Shown: piece after piece, positions 33,288-44,521 of the stretch | How positions within the stretch are numbered: the first letter of the stretch is position 1 | Layout of the letters: every line of letters starts with the position of its first letter | Assembly: GCA_943736015.1 (NCBI GenBank) | Contig: OX031057.1 | Location: 37,472,501-37,536,500 of the forward strand | Reading direction: 5' to 3' | DNA: 64,000 nucleotides | Source of the DNA: Tridacna crocea | Taxonomy: Eukaryota > Mollusca > Bivalvia > Cardiida > Cardiidae | Program-made: the position numbers and the translations under genes | Notes under the pieces: generated by a model | Databases searched by the model: none | Told to the model about the DNA's origin: nothing | What the model saw: the letters and a program-made list of their open reading frames with translations, nothing else

Positions 33288-34966
33288 GGTTTACAGTCAA
33301 AACGTACCCAAACCAAAACGTACCCAAGTCAAAACGTACCCAAGTGGAGTCAAAAGGTACCCAACTGAAGTCAAAACGTACCCAAAAGGAGTCAAAACGT
33401 ACCCAATGTGAATGTACCCATGATTTTTTATAATGTTTTTAATTATCTTCCATCTTTCCACACATTAATAGAAATATTGTTTTCATCATCTTGATGATGA
33501 TAATTTTTCATTCTGCTTTATTTCAAATTTGCCTTACATGATTAAAACAAATAATGTAGCATATCACAGAATATGTAGCTAAGTCTATTAAACGCTTCAT
33601 GTTAAAATTACAGTGTGTGTATCTCTCTTTTTAGGCAAATACAATTAACATTAGGGAAAAAGCATCAAATACCTTGATGTCATTATGGATCATCATTATT
33701 AATAATGTTTTATCCATTAAAAAAAAAAATCGCAAAAAAATCTTCATAAGAATTAGCACTTTTATAAAAGTGAGATACGTTAATTACATTGTTTGGATTA
33801 CAAAAGGCGCAATTTTCACACCCAAAAAGTGTGTAATAAACTATAATTATGTGGCGAATAAATTAATTATTCACAGTGGTATTAAAGCTGCTGTATATTG
33901 GCTGATTATATATTTGAATGCTTTGTAAATATTGATGATTTGAGAGACAGTGTATTTTAGATGAAAAACTGAAGGGTTGATTTTTTTTTAAAAAATCATT
34001 AAAATTAATTCTCTGATGGAATTTTTTCTTATATTTTCCTTTTCTTCCTTTTGAAAGTTCTTCTTTGTAACATTTTTATCGACAGGAAATTCCCTAAATA
34101 TGCATAAGTAAAAGATTTCGTTGTCTATGAGTGGTGACACGGTTACACCTTCTTATCATTACAAGTATGAATATTTACACAATTTTTCATTTTATTAAAA
34201 CTTTAACAATTAGAGGGCGAATATTATAAGATATATTCTGCACTGAAAATATTGTAAACTTAACTCTTTACCAATCAATAAGATCTTGGACTCTTCCAGA
34301 TTGAAGACATTTGCAAACAACCGTTATAATATAAGGCTTCGAAGGGTAAAAAACATTGTGAGAAACAGGAGGAAGTTGTTACAATGTTGTAAAAAGCTAT
34401 TTTTCAGAAGGATTGTAAATACTACATATTGTGTAATTAAAGGTAGCCCGTGCTTTTTGTGGATCAAAAAAAAAAAAAAAAAAGGTCGACTAAATATCAT
34501 TGAACATTTTCATTTTAAACTTAAATTGACTATATCTAACTTATTTTTTGTTAACTTTGAAAATGGGCTGTGTGGTGAATATAATTAATATACTATGTAG
34601 CATAGTGTACAAATGTTTGTAAATCATCTTTTATGGAAATAAAACTGTTAATGACAACTAGTTTGTTACACCTGATTAGTCCTGACATAAACACATCACC
34701 CAGAATTGAATGTAACGTAGGATTAAAACCATACATCATTTATAAAGAATTAAAAGGATATAAAGTGAGTCAGGAGTTAAAACATCCTTAAAAGGTAAGA
34801 TGCATGAAGTTTTTAATCTATAACTAACACTGAAATTATTTCAATGAAAAATTTACTTTGGGTACGTTTTGACTTAAATTTTGGGTACGTTTTGACTTAA
34901 CTTTTGGGTACGTTTTAACTTATTTTTTGGGTACGTTTTGGTTTGGGTACGTTTTGACTGCATCCC
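33288..34966. mobile_element. Word-array foldback element FB-E
   Basis: Left arm 33298-33420 and right arm 34858-34963 are arrays of AGTCAAAACGTACCCA, inverted with respect to each other. Ends GGTTTACAGTCAAA and, inverted, GGGATGCAGTCAAA. A flanking duplication is not resolved (GTTGAGTC against CTCGCGTC, 5 of 8). The interior is AT-rich without genes. The left border is only 42 bp from the right border of FB4. Confidence 0.78.
34260..34440 (-). mobile_element. piggyBac-like MITE, family A, decayed
   Basis: Begins TTAACTCTTTACCAATCAA, with ACTCTTCCAGATTGAAG and AAACATTGTGAGAAAC recognisable. The hairpin is broken. Nested in FB-E. Confidence 0.5.
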
Positions 34967-35099
34967 CTCGCGTCAATTCTAAGTCAACGTTTTCTCTGTG
35001 CAAATACCCGCCTCTTTCTTTCTTTAGAACCAAGAAATTAAATGTTTTGTGTTCAAGAAGTCGTTTTTAAACAATTTCTGCTTATTCTAAATATTCCAG

Positions 35100-35270
35100 T
35101 ACTGAAAAAACAATTCATGCCTCAAATCTCAAAGTAATGTGACTTGGACGAGATCCGTCCGCCATTATGGATTTGTAATCAATGATTTTCGGAAGGAAGC
35201 TGGGTCGAGGAATTGGTCTGTTATTATGTGAATCTGTCCACTTTTTGAAAGTTTTCATTCTCTTGCAGCC
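35100..35270 (+). promoter_or_regulatory. Probable 5' UTR/promoter area of the TOCA-like gene
   Basis: Contains GTCCGCCATTATGG (35158-35171), similar to a YY1 site often found at animal transcription starts. A possible splice acceptor, CATTCTCTTGCAG, lies two bases before the ATG, so part may be a 5' UTR intron. Placement is inference. Confidence 0.35.
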
Positions 35271-35294
35271 ATGAGTTGGGGAATAGATTTGTGG
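35271..35294 (+). CDS. TOCA/CIP4/FNBP1-family F-BAR protein, first coding exon
   Basis: ATG opens MSWGIDLW and stops at a consensus donor TGG/GTAAGT, phase 0. The N-terminus of FNBP1, FNBP1L and CIP4 is M(S/D)WGTELW followed by DQF, and this exon ends at the same point after LW. These proteins bend membranes through an F-BAR domain, bind Cdc42 and drive N-WASP/Arp2/3 actin assembly during endocytosis and filopodium formation. Only eight residues are present; the remaining exons must lie beyond the window or in parts I could not recognise. The assignment rests on this short match, the donor and the start context. Confidence 0.6.
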
Positions 35295-35721
35295 GTAAGT
35301 CCATTTGAATCTTGTTTTTATCGCCTTAACTGCGTTTAGTGGTTTATTTACAAAATAAACTTCTGGAACCGGAAACAGGAAGGGAACAATTTGACAATTT
35401 ACCAGACTAAATGAGTCATGTCCTAATTATTGTGAATGGCAATAATCGGTCCACAGTATTGAATTTGCATGCTAAGAGTTAATCTAGACAACAAAACATA
35501 CCTGATTCACATGAAAATATGGTGTAGAAAGCATTGTGGACAAATGAAAATAATGCTGGTTTCCAGCAGTTTCTTACCCATGGTTGTTTCAAGGATATGA
35601 AAACCTTTGAATGTTTCTTAAAGATTTTCAGTGTTACCACTTGCACAAATTCCTGTTTTTATCGTGTTACAAAATAACAATTCATGTAACAAATACTGAT
35701 TGCATACAAAACCTTACATAA

Positions 35722-36684
35722 CAGGGTTCAAATTTAACGGTCGCAAACTCGCAAAATGCGGGCTGAAATGAAAAAATGCAAGTGCCAAATTCTAACGGTC
35801 GAAATAATTTGCGAGTGTGCCGGAAAATGGACAAACCTACCACTTAAAAATCTGATTTAGTCCATGAATGCGGTCGTTTTTCGTGTACACTGTATTGCCG
35901 TATGCGGTGTAGAACTATCCTTTGAGAGTATCGCCGACCATGTGACATTCATAGAGACGCTTGTTGCGATATTATAAATACATGTATCCGATATTTAAAG
36001 CACGAAGACGGTTCTGACATTGTTTTTACGTCTGTCTGCATTGCCTCGCTGAGAGTCTGGAGCGGAAAATATCTAGTTTTTTTTGGCAAAATGCCGTATT
36101 CTGTGACATTGCCGGAATACACAGACCCCCAAAACGATAAAACTGTTGAATGTGTAGAGTCTGAGCTATAATATTAGCCGTATTTGACGGGAAATCACGG
36201 TGTTTCGTGTTGCACTCTTTGTATTCAAATTTTAAATTTCACGATTTCTTTTGGGACGCACAAACCTTGCGCTCTCAAACCGACGTAATGTTTGTGAAGC
36301 ACAGGCACTTTATAGGTAGGCGGAGCTTATTATTCATTTTGGTGCTTTGCGAAAGTTAACAGTCGAATACAGCTATTATATATAAGCAAACAGAGGAGAC
36401 CCATTCAACAATATTTAGACTCTCCCAAATTGATAGTCTGCAGCCGACAATTTAAAAATTGGTACAAAGGAAACTTAATTCTCTAATAATGAAGAAAACA
36501 TTGTAGGAAAAGGAGAAATTGCTCATCAGTGTTTTCGTAAGTTTCCCATTTCAGAGTAGTTAAAACAGGGGACTGAGTGGCAGTGGGTTAAAATATTGCT
36601 AGTACAAATTGAGTTTTGCGAGTAGAAAAAATGGTCACTAGCAAATTTTTGCTAGTTGAAAAAAAAAGTTAAATTTGACCCTTG
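35722..36684. mobile_element. hAT-like element with inverted ends
   Basis: Ends CAGGGTTCAAATTTAAC and, inverted, CAAGGGTCAAATTTAAC. CATAA flanks both sides (35717-35721, 36685-36689), shorter than the 8 bp expected of hAT. Encloses a decayed MITE (36405-36590). No transposase frame seen. Lies inside the first intron of the TOCA-like gene. Confidence 0.6.
36405..36590 (-). mobile_element. piggyBac-like MITE, decayed
   Basis: TTAGACTCTCCCAAATTG, AAAACATTGTAGGAAAAGG, then GTGGCAGTGGGTTAAA. The hairpin is largely lost. Confidence 0.55.
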
Positions 36685-36887
36685 CATAAGGAAAAATATG
36701 GATAAATACAGGAGTGTGACACTTAGAACCATGACCCTTTCAAACCTGAAATATACCATTTCTTGTTATATGGTGAAAACTCTTATTTGGCAAATACCCA
36801 ACTCTATTTCGTTGGGCACAAAATTTTGTTGTTTAGTAAAGAGTTAACACTCAAGCATTCGTAAAAGAATCTTTGATTGGTTAACTA

Positions 36888-37115
36888 TTAACTCTTTACC
36901 TAACAAGCCCAACTTTTAACGACCCAGAGAAAGAAAGTCTGTGAAAACATTGTGGAAAAGGAGAAAATGCAGGTAACCAGTATTTTTCCCATTTCCCACA
37001 ATGTTTTCTACCCTAATTCAATCAGTACCAATTTTTGATTCTCACTTATTTTTTTTATCTGCAAATGTATTCAATTTGGACTAGTCCTAGATTTTTTTGT
37101 TTGGTAAAGGGTTAA
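36888..37115 (+). mobile_element. piggyBac-like MITE, family A
   Basis: TTAA both sides; hairpin with several mismatches (AAAATGCAGGTAACCAGTATTTT). A right-end fragment of another copy ends just before it (TTTGTTGTTTAGTAAAGAG, 36826-36844). Confidence 0.75.
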
Positions 37116-39696
37116 ACTGACAACGCTTGACCTAAGTGTAAGCATTGATAGATAATAACACAAATGTGGAGCAGATAAAACACGTTCAACTTCAGTACCG
37201 AAGATTTAATGAAGGGTAACTGGAGTAAAGTGCTGCAGAGTTATAAGGCCTATCACTGAAACATTTTGCAGTGTTCACTCTCTCGCAAATTATTGCGGTA
37301 AGATTTCATATTAGAGGGTATGACATGGGTGGCTTTCCAACTAGAGGTAAAGCAGTCCATATTGATGATTGGTAGCTAAGAAGTCTGCTGTACTTAGATA
37401 TCTTTGTAAATATACAGCTTAAAGTTATTTAAAAGCTGAAAAGGCAGTCTGAAATGTTCTGATTCGGACAATTTCGTAGTTATTTTGTTGTGTCATAGTT
37501 TTCCATGTTTTTTGTATCAATCACTTTTTCTGTCTGTTAATTTCCGCATGATTGAACATTAATTTGTCAATAAGCGGTACCCTTAATAAGGATTACAAGT
37601 AACAAAACCTGTCATTTTATGCAAGATAAGTATGTAATGCTCTATTTTGGCCATGTATTCTCTTACATGAGGTCTTGCATGTAACCAATATTTGTTAATT
37701 GAATTTTATTTCTATAACGTGATTTCAGGCCTTAGCCAAGTGGGGGACTTGGCCAAAGAAGTCGCCTGATTTAAAAAACTTTGCTCATTTTGCCAAGAAA
37801 AGTGAAATCCAAGTTGCCTGAAAAAATAAGGAAGTCGCCTCACATATATTGACAAAGCGTCCTGTGTATAATCTACCAAATCAGAATGTGCCATACCCGA
37901 TTTACAGTTAGTGCCCAATCAGCGAGTTTAATTAGTGTACAACATACAGAGAGTCTGATTGACAAGTCATTGTTAATTAACTTTATGGCACCATGGGATA
38001 ATCCCATTATTGACAAATATCAGGGCCGCCTATCGGTGTTTGTTGGACCTCTATTTTTAAAACACGGTTTGCTAAATTTAGTAACTATATGAAAGTGAAA
38101 GTTATCCCAGATATCAGTCTTTCTTCATCAACTTTTACTTCCAAAGTTTTAAATGGATTAAAATATTCCAGTTTTGAAAACGATGGAATCGGTACTTACT
38201 TGATTATCACCATTTACCCCATCCTTTAAAATTTGTTATTACTCACAGTTTTCCAAAGGAACAGATATGATGATGTACTTAGATCATGTGGCAATGTTTT
38301 CAAATCATGTGACTATAATTTGGTGCCACGATAGTATTTTAGCAAAGTCACATGATTCAACTTCAAAATGGTAGCTCGTCACTGCAACAGCGTTTTGATA
38401 AAATCGAATATATTCTATGACGCTAACTAAAGGATAAAATTTTAAAAAAAAGTTATTGTTTTCGATTCTAGATAGATCTAAGTATTCCGTTGATTTTATA
38501 GTATTTCCTTGATTTAAAAAATTAGTTACAGTGCTTTGAGCGGTTATCTACCGGTATTTGCCTGCTGCAATTGCTGTCAGTTTGATGGGTATATATGTTA
38601 CATTTATATTATAATGTACATGTATACTAAATTTGGTAATGAGAATGGTTTTTAGCAAAAAACTACATTCAGGACTTTGGAAACAAAAAGTCTAGTGTTT
38701 GGAAGATTTTTTAAAAAAAAAAATGTGCCAGGAGAAACTATGTAATACTCAAACTAGCGCTACTTTCTCTTTCCATTATCATTTCTTTCCATAATATTTT
38801 AATCCTAAAGGTACATGTACATGAATTAAGCAAGGCAAACTATGAATAAATAATTATGTTTTTAGTAGTTTCCAAAAGGAATAAGTATACTGATCACGAA
38901 AAAGATAAAAAGCATAAAATAATTTTGTTCCATTGAGATTCACATGATTTTTAATTTTATTAAATTGTTTTATTGTTAAGGTGTTGTGAATTCCCTCTAT
39001 ATTTCGGCCCACATCTATTTTTTGATGTCCATCCAAACTTCTATCCAAAGTCTGACCACTTCTCCCCATTTTTAAAAACTTCTCCCAATTCTCAGACTAG
39101 GGAGAATTCACTTCTCCCCAATTTCTGAGAGTTGGCAGAGGCCTGTGATTTACGCAATAATTTTGCATGAGTGGGAACACTGCAATGTCATACCCTCCAG
39201 TATAAAGTCTAATCCCCAGATTTTCAGCCCAGGGGGGCAAGTGTACCCTTGACATAAAAAGTAAGTGGGAATACTGTTTTGTTGTTAAGGCTAAAAAATA
39301 TATCATTCTATATTTCGGGTTTCCCTACCCTACCTAGAAAATGCTGCCGTTACTGTAATCCTTTTTTGTCATAATTGAAAAAAAAAAATCTCATGTATGA
39401 CTTTGGTACATGGTCCATGAAAAAAAGTTTTCAGAAAAGAACTTAATCCCTACCTACCCTATCTACTCTACCAACGGCATCTTGGACTGAAACCCTAAAC
39501 ACAGATACTTTGTTGTTACGCCAAAGGAACATAATGCTGGGAACCTAAATTTTCGTCTTTCTCGCAAGTGACTCTGTTAAAATGGTGTTTAGTGCATCTG
39601 CAACAAGTATTCAAAATATGAAAGCATGACTTACGAAGTTCTTGCGATTGGTCAATTGTCTGCTTTTTCAAAGGCTATTCTACCTCATTATTAAGT
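37116..39696. other. No recognised feature (TOCA-like intron)
   Basis: No exon with family resemblance was found on either strand. A run of ACTTCTCCCCA-like words occurs at 39055-39125. Otherwise AT-rich sequence. Confidence 0.45.
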
Positions 39697-39926
39697 TTAA
39701 CTCTTTCCCAAACAATCCCTGGTTTTTACAGGTCTGGAATAGTAGCCTTTTGAAAACATTGTGGGAAAAGGAGAAAATGCTGGTAACCAGCATTTTCTCC
39801 TTTTCCCACAATGTTTTCTTGCCTGCTGGAAACAAATTTCAATTTTTGAGTAACAATTTAATTTTGTCATCTGCAAGTGCTTTCAATTTAGACCAGTCTA
39901 AAATTTTGTTGTTTGGGAAAGGGTAA
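39697..39926 (+). mobile_element. piggyBac-like MITE, family A
   Basis: Left TTAA; right end GGGTAAAG. Perfect hairpin with apex GCTGGTAACCAGC. Confidence 0.85.
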
Positions 39927-40174
39927 AGACAAAGAGAATTATGTAATGAATTGCTTGGTATAATGCATCAGGGAGATGTATAACTCTGAAGAGATGGTTC
40001 AAGGCTGACAAATTATTATTATCTACTTGATGACTGATGCAAAACATAATAATGATGTTGGTGAAACTTTTCACGCCACATGTCGGAAGATGAATGAAAC
40101 AAAAGTTGTCTCCAAGAAAATGTATACCCACTTGACATTGTCTGGTGTATTTGAGACTGTGAGGAAGGTCACCC

Positions 40175-40400
40175 TTAACTCTTTACCACACAACAAAATT
40201 TTAGACTGGTTCAAATTGAAAGCATTTGCAGACGACAAAATAAAGGTGACTGAAAAATTGAAATTTGTTCTGGGAACAGTAGAAAACACTGTGGGAAAAA
40301 GAGAAAATGCTGGTTACCATTTTCTCCTTTTCCCACAGTGTTTTCAAAAGGCTTCTTTCTCAGGGGCATCAAAAACAGGGCTTGTGTTGTAATGGGTTAA
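40175..40400 (-). mobile_element. piggyBac-like MITE, family A, reversed
   Basis: TTAA both sides. A 3-bp deletion at the apex leaves GCTGGTTACCATTTTC, breaking the palindrome tip. Confidence 0.85.
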
Positions 40401-40946
40401 AATACATTATGGGAAGAAGAAAGTGTGCTGGTTTTAAGCACATTCACCTATTCTAACTGTTCTATTTACAATAGGCCCCATCAAATAAATTTCCTGTTAA
40501 TCTTCCTCCTTTCCCCATCCCCCCAAACAAGGAGTTTTAAAAACCCAGAGGAATAAGACTTATGAAAATGTAGTGAAAAAAGGGAAATGTTGTTTGTAAA
40601 CCCCTTGGTGCCAAATCCCATTCTTTGGAATAATGTGTAAATATCTTTGATTTGGAAAAGTCCAAAATTTTGTTGTCTGGTAAAGAGTCAATTAACGCTT
40701 AGTGCATGAATTCTGAAAGCAATCATTAGTGGCAATTTCTCCTTTTAGTACATTTTCAAAAAGAAGCCTGACTCAAAAGAAAAACTACTGTGGAGGATTT
40801 GATAAGCTGATAGAAGATGAAATCACTTACATTTTTCCCTAAAAAGATTCATGAGTGTGTCGTGTCAGGGTTTCTTGATAATAATCTGAAATTTCAACTA
40901 ACTTGTCCAAAACTGATGTATTGAAAATGCCCTGAAGTCTTCCCAT
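40401..40946. other. MITE fragments only
   Basis: Pieces of family A (ATTATGGGAAGAAG near 40407; GTCCAAAATTTTGTTGTCTG near 40660). No gene seen. Confidence 0.5.
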
Positions 40947-41168
40947 TTAACCTTTTACCAATGAATCCCACATTTTAATGACCTTGGGAAAGCCTTTTGA
41001 AAACATTGTTGAAAAAGAAAATTCTGGTTACTGTTTTTCCTTTTTCCTACAATCTTTTCCATAAATCCCCAGTATGGTGTCTTGTCAGTAGAGTCAATAA
41101 ATCTGTCATCTACAAATGCTTTAAAGTTGAAAAGCCTCAAATGTTCTTGTTTTGAGAAAGAGGTAAGG
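40947..41168 (+). mobile_element. piggyBac-like MITE, family A, decayed
   Basis: Left TTAA; AATGACCTTGGGAAAGCC and TTGAAAACATTGTTG; hairpin shortened (TTCTGGTTACTG). Right TTAA lost. Confidence 0.7.
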
Positions 41169-41219
41169 TTTTCATATTTGTGTCTAACCCTTTTTGGTGA
41201 CTTTTTTGGTATTCAACCA

Positions 41220-41443
41220 TTAACTCTATACCAAATGAGAGAATGTTTGACACCTCCAAATTGAGAGCCATTATAGACCATGAGCTTGGTTTGATTCAAT
41301 GGAATCTGTCTTTGAAAGGATGGAAAGAATTTTGGGCAAAGGAGAAAATGTTGGTAACCCGCATTGCCTCCTTTTCCCAAACTCTTTTCTAGAGTTATCT
41401 GGCTTTGGGTCTGTTAAACTGAAGACTGTTGGTAAAGGGTTAA
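41220..41443 (-). mobile_element. piggyBac-like MITE, diverged
   Basis: TTAA both sides, ends CTCTATACCAAATGA / TTGGTAAAGGG, hairpin AGGAGAAAATGTTGGTAACC with several mismatches. Confidence 0.75.
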
Positions 41444-42085
41444 TAACCTAGGGGCCTCCAAATTGAAATCACCATTTCCTGGTTTGTACTTCCACATGTG
41501 AACCTGGTCAGGGAAAAATAATGTATAGAGCAGTATTGATTTGGACTATTGTTTTGAATAATTATTGTTATTTTCATCATAAAAAAGTGTCAGCAATTAT
41601 GAGTGAATAATGTCAGATTGTTAGTGATCATAGCTTCAAACTTCGGATATTCTTGTGGGTTATGTGTTTGTTTATTTTTCAGTTGTAAGTTCAGAAGAAG
41701 TACAAAACTGGTCATAAAGTAATGGCATATGTTACATGGGAAATTGGGATGGTAGATCTAGTAAATTAATTTATTTTTTTTGTAATTAGAACAAATGAAA
41801 ATGCTTTTTTGAAAACCTGCAGACCCATAGCTGTTTCTATGTTGTTTTGCCAGAACATGCTACAAACTAGCAAACAGTATACCGGTACATCCTAGGTCAG
41901 ACTGCACAGAATGTATAGTCTGATCATTGATCTGGTGACTAAATCCGGGTTTTAGCAACTGAAAATGGGTTAATTCCATTCTTACTGTAATCATAGCAAA
42001 CCTGTTGGCATTTTCACCTAATCCCACAATGTTTTAAAAGATTTCCTCCAGAAGGTGGTTAAAAATGGGCATGCATCAAATAAGG
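41444..42085. other. No recognised feature
   Basis: GGTCAGACTGCACAGAATG at 41895 is a fragment of the family D hairpin. No exon was found. Confidence 0.45.
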
Positions 42086-42284
42086 TTAATTACCAACCAG
42101 ACATTCAGAGTTTTAGCAACTCTGATTGAGATGACTTTTGATAACATTGTTGGAAAAGAAGATGCTGATTAAACAGGTATTTTCTCCTTTTCTCACAATG
42201 TTTCTACGGCATTAAGGACAAATTTCATCATCTGAGCCACTTTTTATTTGTTGCCTGCAATACTGTCATTTGGGAAAGGGTTAA
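42086..42284 (+). mobile_element. piggyBac-like MITE, diverged, abutting the next copy
   Basis: Left TTAA 42086-42089. The right TTAA (42281-42284) is also the left TTAA of the next element. Confidence 0.7.
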
Positions 42285-42508
42285 CCCATTACCACACAAT
42301 TCCTACTTTTGACGCCCCTGAGAAAGAAGCCTTTTGAAAACACTGTAGGAAAAGGAGAAAATGCTGGTAACCAGCATTTTCTCCTTTTCCCACAGAGTTT
42401 TCTACCCTTCCCAAATCAAATTTGATTTTTCAGTCACATTTATGCTGTTGTCTGCAAATGCTTTCAATTTGGACAAGTCTATATTTTTGTTGTGTGGTAA
42501 AGGGTTAA
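42281..42508 (+). mobile_element. piggyBac-like MITE, family A
   Basis: TTAA both sides, hairpin arms with one mismatch (CTGTAGGAAAAGG / CCTTTTCCCACAG). Confidence 0.88.
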
Positions 42509-42664
42509 GGATGAATTCCATCATTAAATTTAACCTGCATTTATTTGTTATAGATCTGCAGATTCTTTCAACCAGTAATAACTGGTATTGTTTGGTAAAG
42601 AGTACAATTGCAATACTTTTGTTTGATTTCCTTGATTGGATTTGTCCATAGCTTTTACAATATA

Positions 42665-42894
42665 TTAACCCTTTACCACACAATGCCAACTTTTGACGAC
42701 CCTGACATAGAAGCATTTTGAGAACATTGTAGGAAAAGGAGAAAATGCTGGTAACCAGCATTTTTTCCTTTTTCCTACAATGTTTTCTATCCTTCCCAAT
42801 ACAAATTTCAGATCTTCTGTCACTTTTATTTTGACGTCTGCAAATGCTTTCACTTTGGATTTGTCTAAAATTTTGTCGTTTGATAAAGAGTTAA
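42665..42894 (+). mobile_element. piggyBac-like MITE, family A
   Basis: TTAA both sides. Stem variant TTGTAGGAAAAGG paired with CCTTTTTCCTACAA, so the G-to-A change is mirrored on the other arm. Confidence 0.88.
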
Positions 42895-42897
42895 TCA

Positions 42898-43080
42898 AGA
42901 GCCTCAGTTGCATAGTCAGTAGCATGCAGGACTTGAGACCAGTAGGGGGCTGGTTTGAATCCTAATTTTCTTTTAACAAAGGATTGATGATAGACTTTGC
43001 AACACCTCTCTCACAACTGATCATTGTTCAGACAATTGCTCTGTGTCTTTGGGGGAATATTATGCCAAGTGCTAGTTGAA
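42898..43080 (+). mobile_element. tRNA-derived SINE
   Basis: A-box-like CATAGTCAGTAGCATG and B box GGTTTGAATCC at 42952-42962, followed by the shared body AACAAAGGATTGATGATAG. The 3' end is diverged. Confidence 0.65.
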
Positions 43081-43945
43081 AAAAAAAAACCAGGAAAGAA
43101 GGGATAGGTGCATTGCCCATTTTGCAAAATAAACGAGATAATATTGAAAAGTGTTATGGACCATAGAAACATGAAAGAATCGACTACTTCCTACACAAAA
43201 TTTATTGCTTCTCTAAATCAAAGGACATAATTTTTAGGTACAATATCCAGAACTGAAGCATTTTGTATGAAAGGATAGTAAGCAAATCGAGAAAATGCTG
43301 TTTCCATAAAATGTTGTTCGTGGGTAGAGGTAAAAAAGGGATTGTTTGGTAAGGGCTGAAAGTCGTACACAATGAAGAACAGACTTGAAGTTTAACTCTT
43401 TACCTAAAGTCTCCTTATATAGAAGGGACTTGAAAACATGGTGAAGAAAGGGAAACAAGACTGTTTACATTTTTTATTTTCTTTTACCACTATGTTTTTG
43501 AAGCTTTCAAAGAGTAATTTTATTTTGCAAACCGCGCATAATACAGTACACATATTTTGTTAGCTAAATACCCTCATGATGGACTTGTTAGCTAAATACC
43601 CTCAAGATGGACAGGTTACATGTATTTTTTTTTTGTCAATAAAGTAAATAATTAACCTGTACTAAACAGGAGATTCAAATTCCATTGGGAAACACTGACA
43701 AGACTAGCATTTTCTCCATTTCTTACAAGGTTTTCTATGCTTTCAGAGACAAGTGACATTATTTTGGCCTTTGCATTTTAATATATGCAATTGCCTTATC
43801 AAATTGGTTCAGTCTAAAATTTTGTCTTTTGATAAAGACCTAGCCTAGGTAGTTTTATGACCACCAATTTTGAATTAGTGGATTGACCTATAAAAGGATT
43901 TTATGTGAAATATATCAAACTTGTAAGAGATAAGTATCCATCAAT
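43081..43945. other. Decayed MITE pieces, probable 5' flank of next exon
   Basis: Fragments such as GAGAAAATGCTGTTTCC (43280) and TTTAACTCTTTACCTAAAG (43391). A repeated phrase TTAGCTAAATACCCTC occurs at 43560 and 43588. Confidence 0.45.
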
Positions 43946-44242
43946 ATGAGTAAATATAAGGTCAACGATAAATACAAAGTTTCGGGTGTGACAAGTGATA
44001 GTAGTGAACCTAAATTGACAAAAAAGTATCGTCGCAAATCATCCACCAAAGGAGACACATTACGAAGTCGGAGTTTAAGCCTTGGGGGGCTTGCCTCTCC
44101 ACAGTTCAGTGTTGCTGAAATTGAGGCATCTTTATCAAGCCCAAGCCCTAGTCCTGACAAGAAAATGAATGTGGAATTTATACCGCTGCCTTACAGTTCA
44201 AAGGGAAATCCTTTCACAAATGATAACATGTATGGATATAAG
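43946..44242 (+). CDS. Unrecognised protein, first coding exon (99 codons)
   Basis: ATG (MSKYKVNDKYKV) preceded by an in-frame TAA 15 bp upstream, and ending at donor AAG/GTGGGT in phase 0. The peptide is Ser/Lys/Pro rich and looks disordered (KYRRKSSTKGDTLRSRSLSL, then SLSSPSPSPDKK, then PYSSKGNPFTNDN), with RRKSS and RSRS sites typical of basophilic kinase targets. The upstream stop makes it a start exon; it is either the first exon of an unidentified gene or an alternative promoter of a gene that continues to the right. No downstream partner exon was found. Confidence 0.55.
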
Positions 44243-44273
44243 GTGGGTTCCACTCAGTTATATATCTTTCTGT

Positions 44274-44452
44274 GTTAGCCCTTTCGCACACAATGCTGAC
44301 TTTTGACGACCTTGAGAAACAGGACTTTAGAAAAAGCATTGCGGGAAAAGGAGAAAATGCTACCCTTTTACTACATCTTCAACAATTGAACAATGTTAAA
44401 TTTTGTGCCTGTTTTGGATTTGGACCAGTCTAAAATTTTGTCATGTGGTACA
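44274..44452 (+). mobile_element. piggyBac-like MITE, family A, one hairpin arm deleted
   Basis: AAAAGGAGAAAATGCTACCC runs directly from the first arm into the post-hairpin CTACCC. Left end TTAGCCCTTTCGCACAC. Starts 32 bp after the donor of the preceding exon. Confidence 0.75.
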
Positions 44453-44521
44453 GATACATCTGTACAGCCAGAGAGAAAGACTGTAAAAACTAAAAGGTGC
44501 GAAGAATGGCTCAGATTATGG

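Noticed and set aside
33296..33420. CRISPR-like short direct repeats (AAAACGTACCC)
   Set aside because: Spacing is irregular, spacers are repeats of the same word, and an inverted partner array exists, so it is a foldback arm.
40027..40392. 121-codon plus-strand frame
   Set aside because: Two thirds of it is a reversed family A MITE.
42361..42761. Overlapping frames of 96 and 119 codons
   Set aside because: Both consist of family A MITE sequence.
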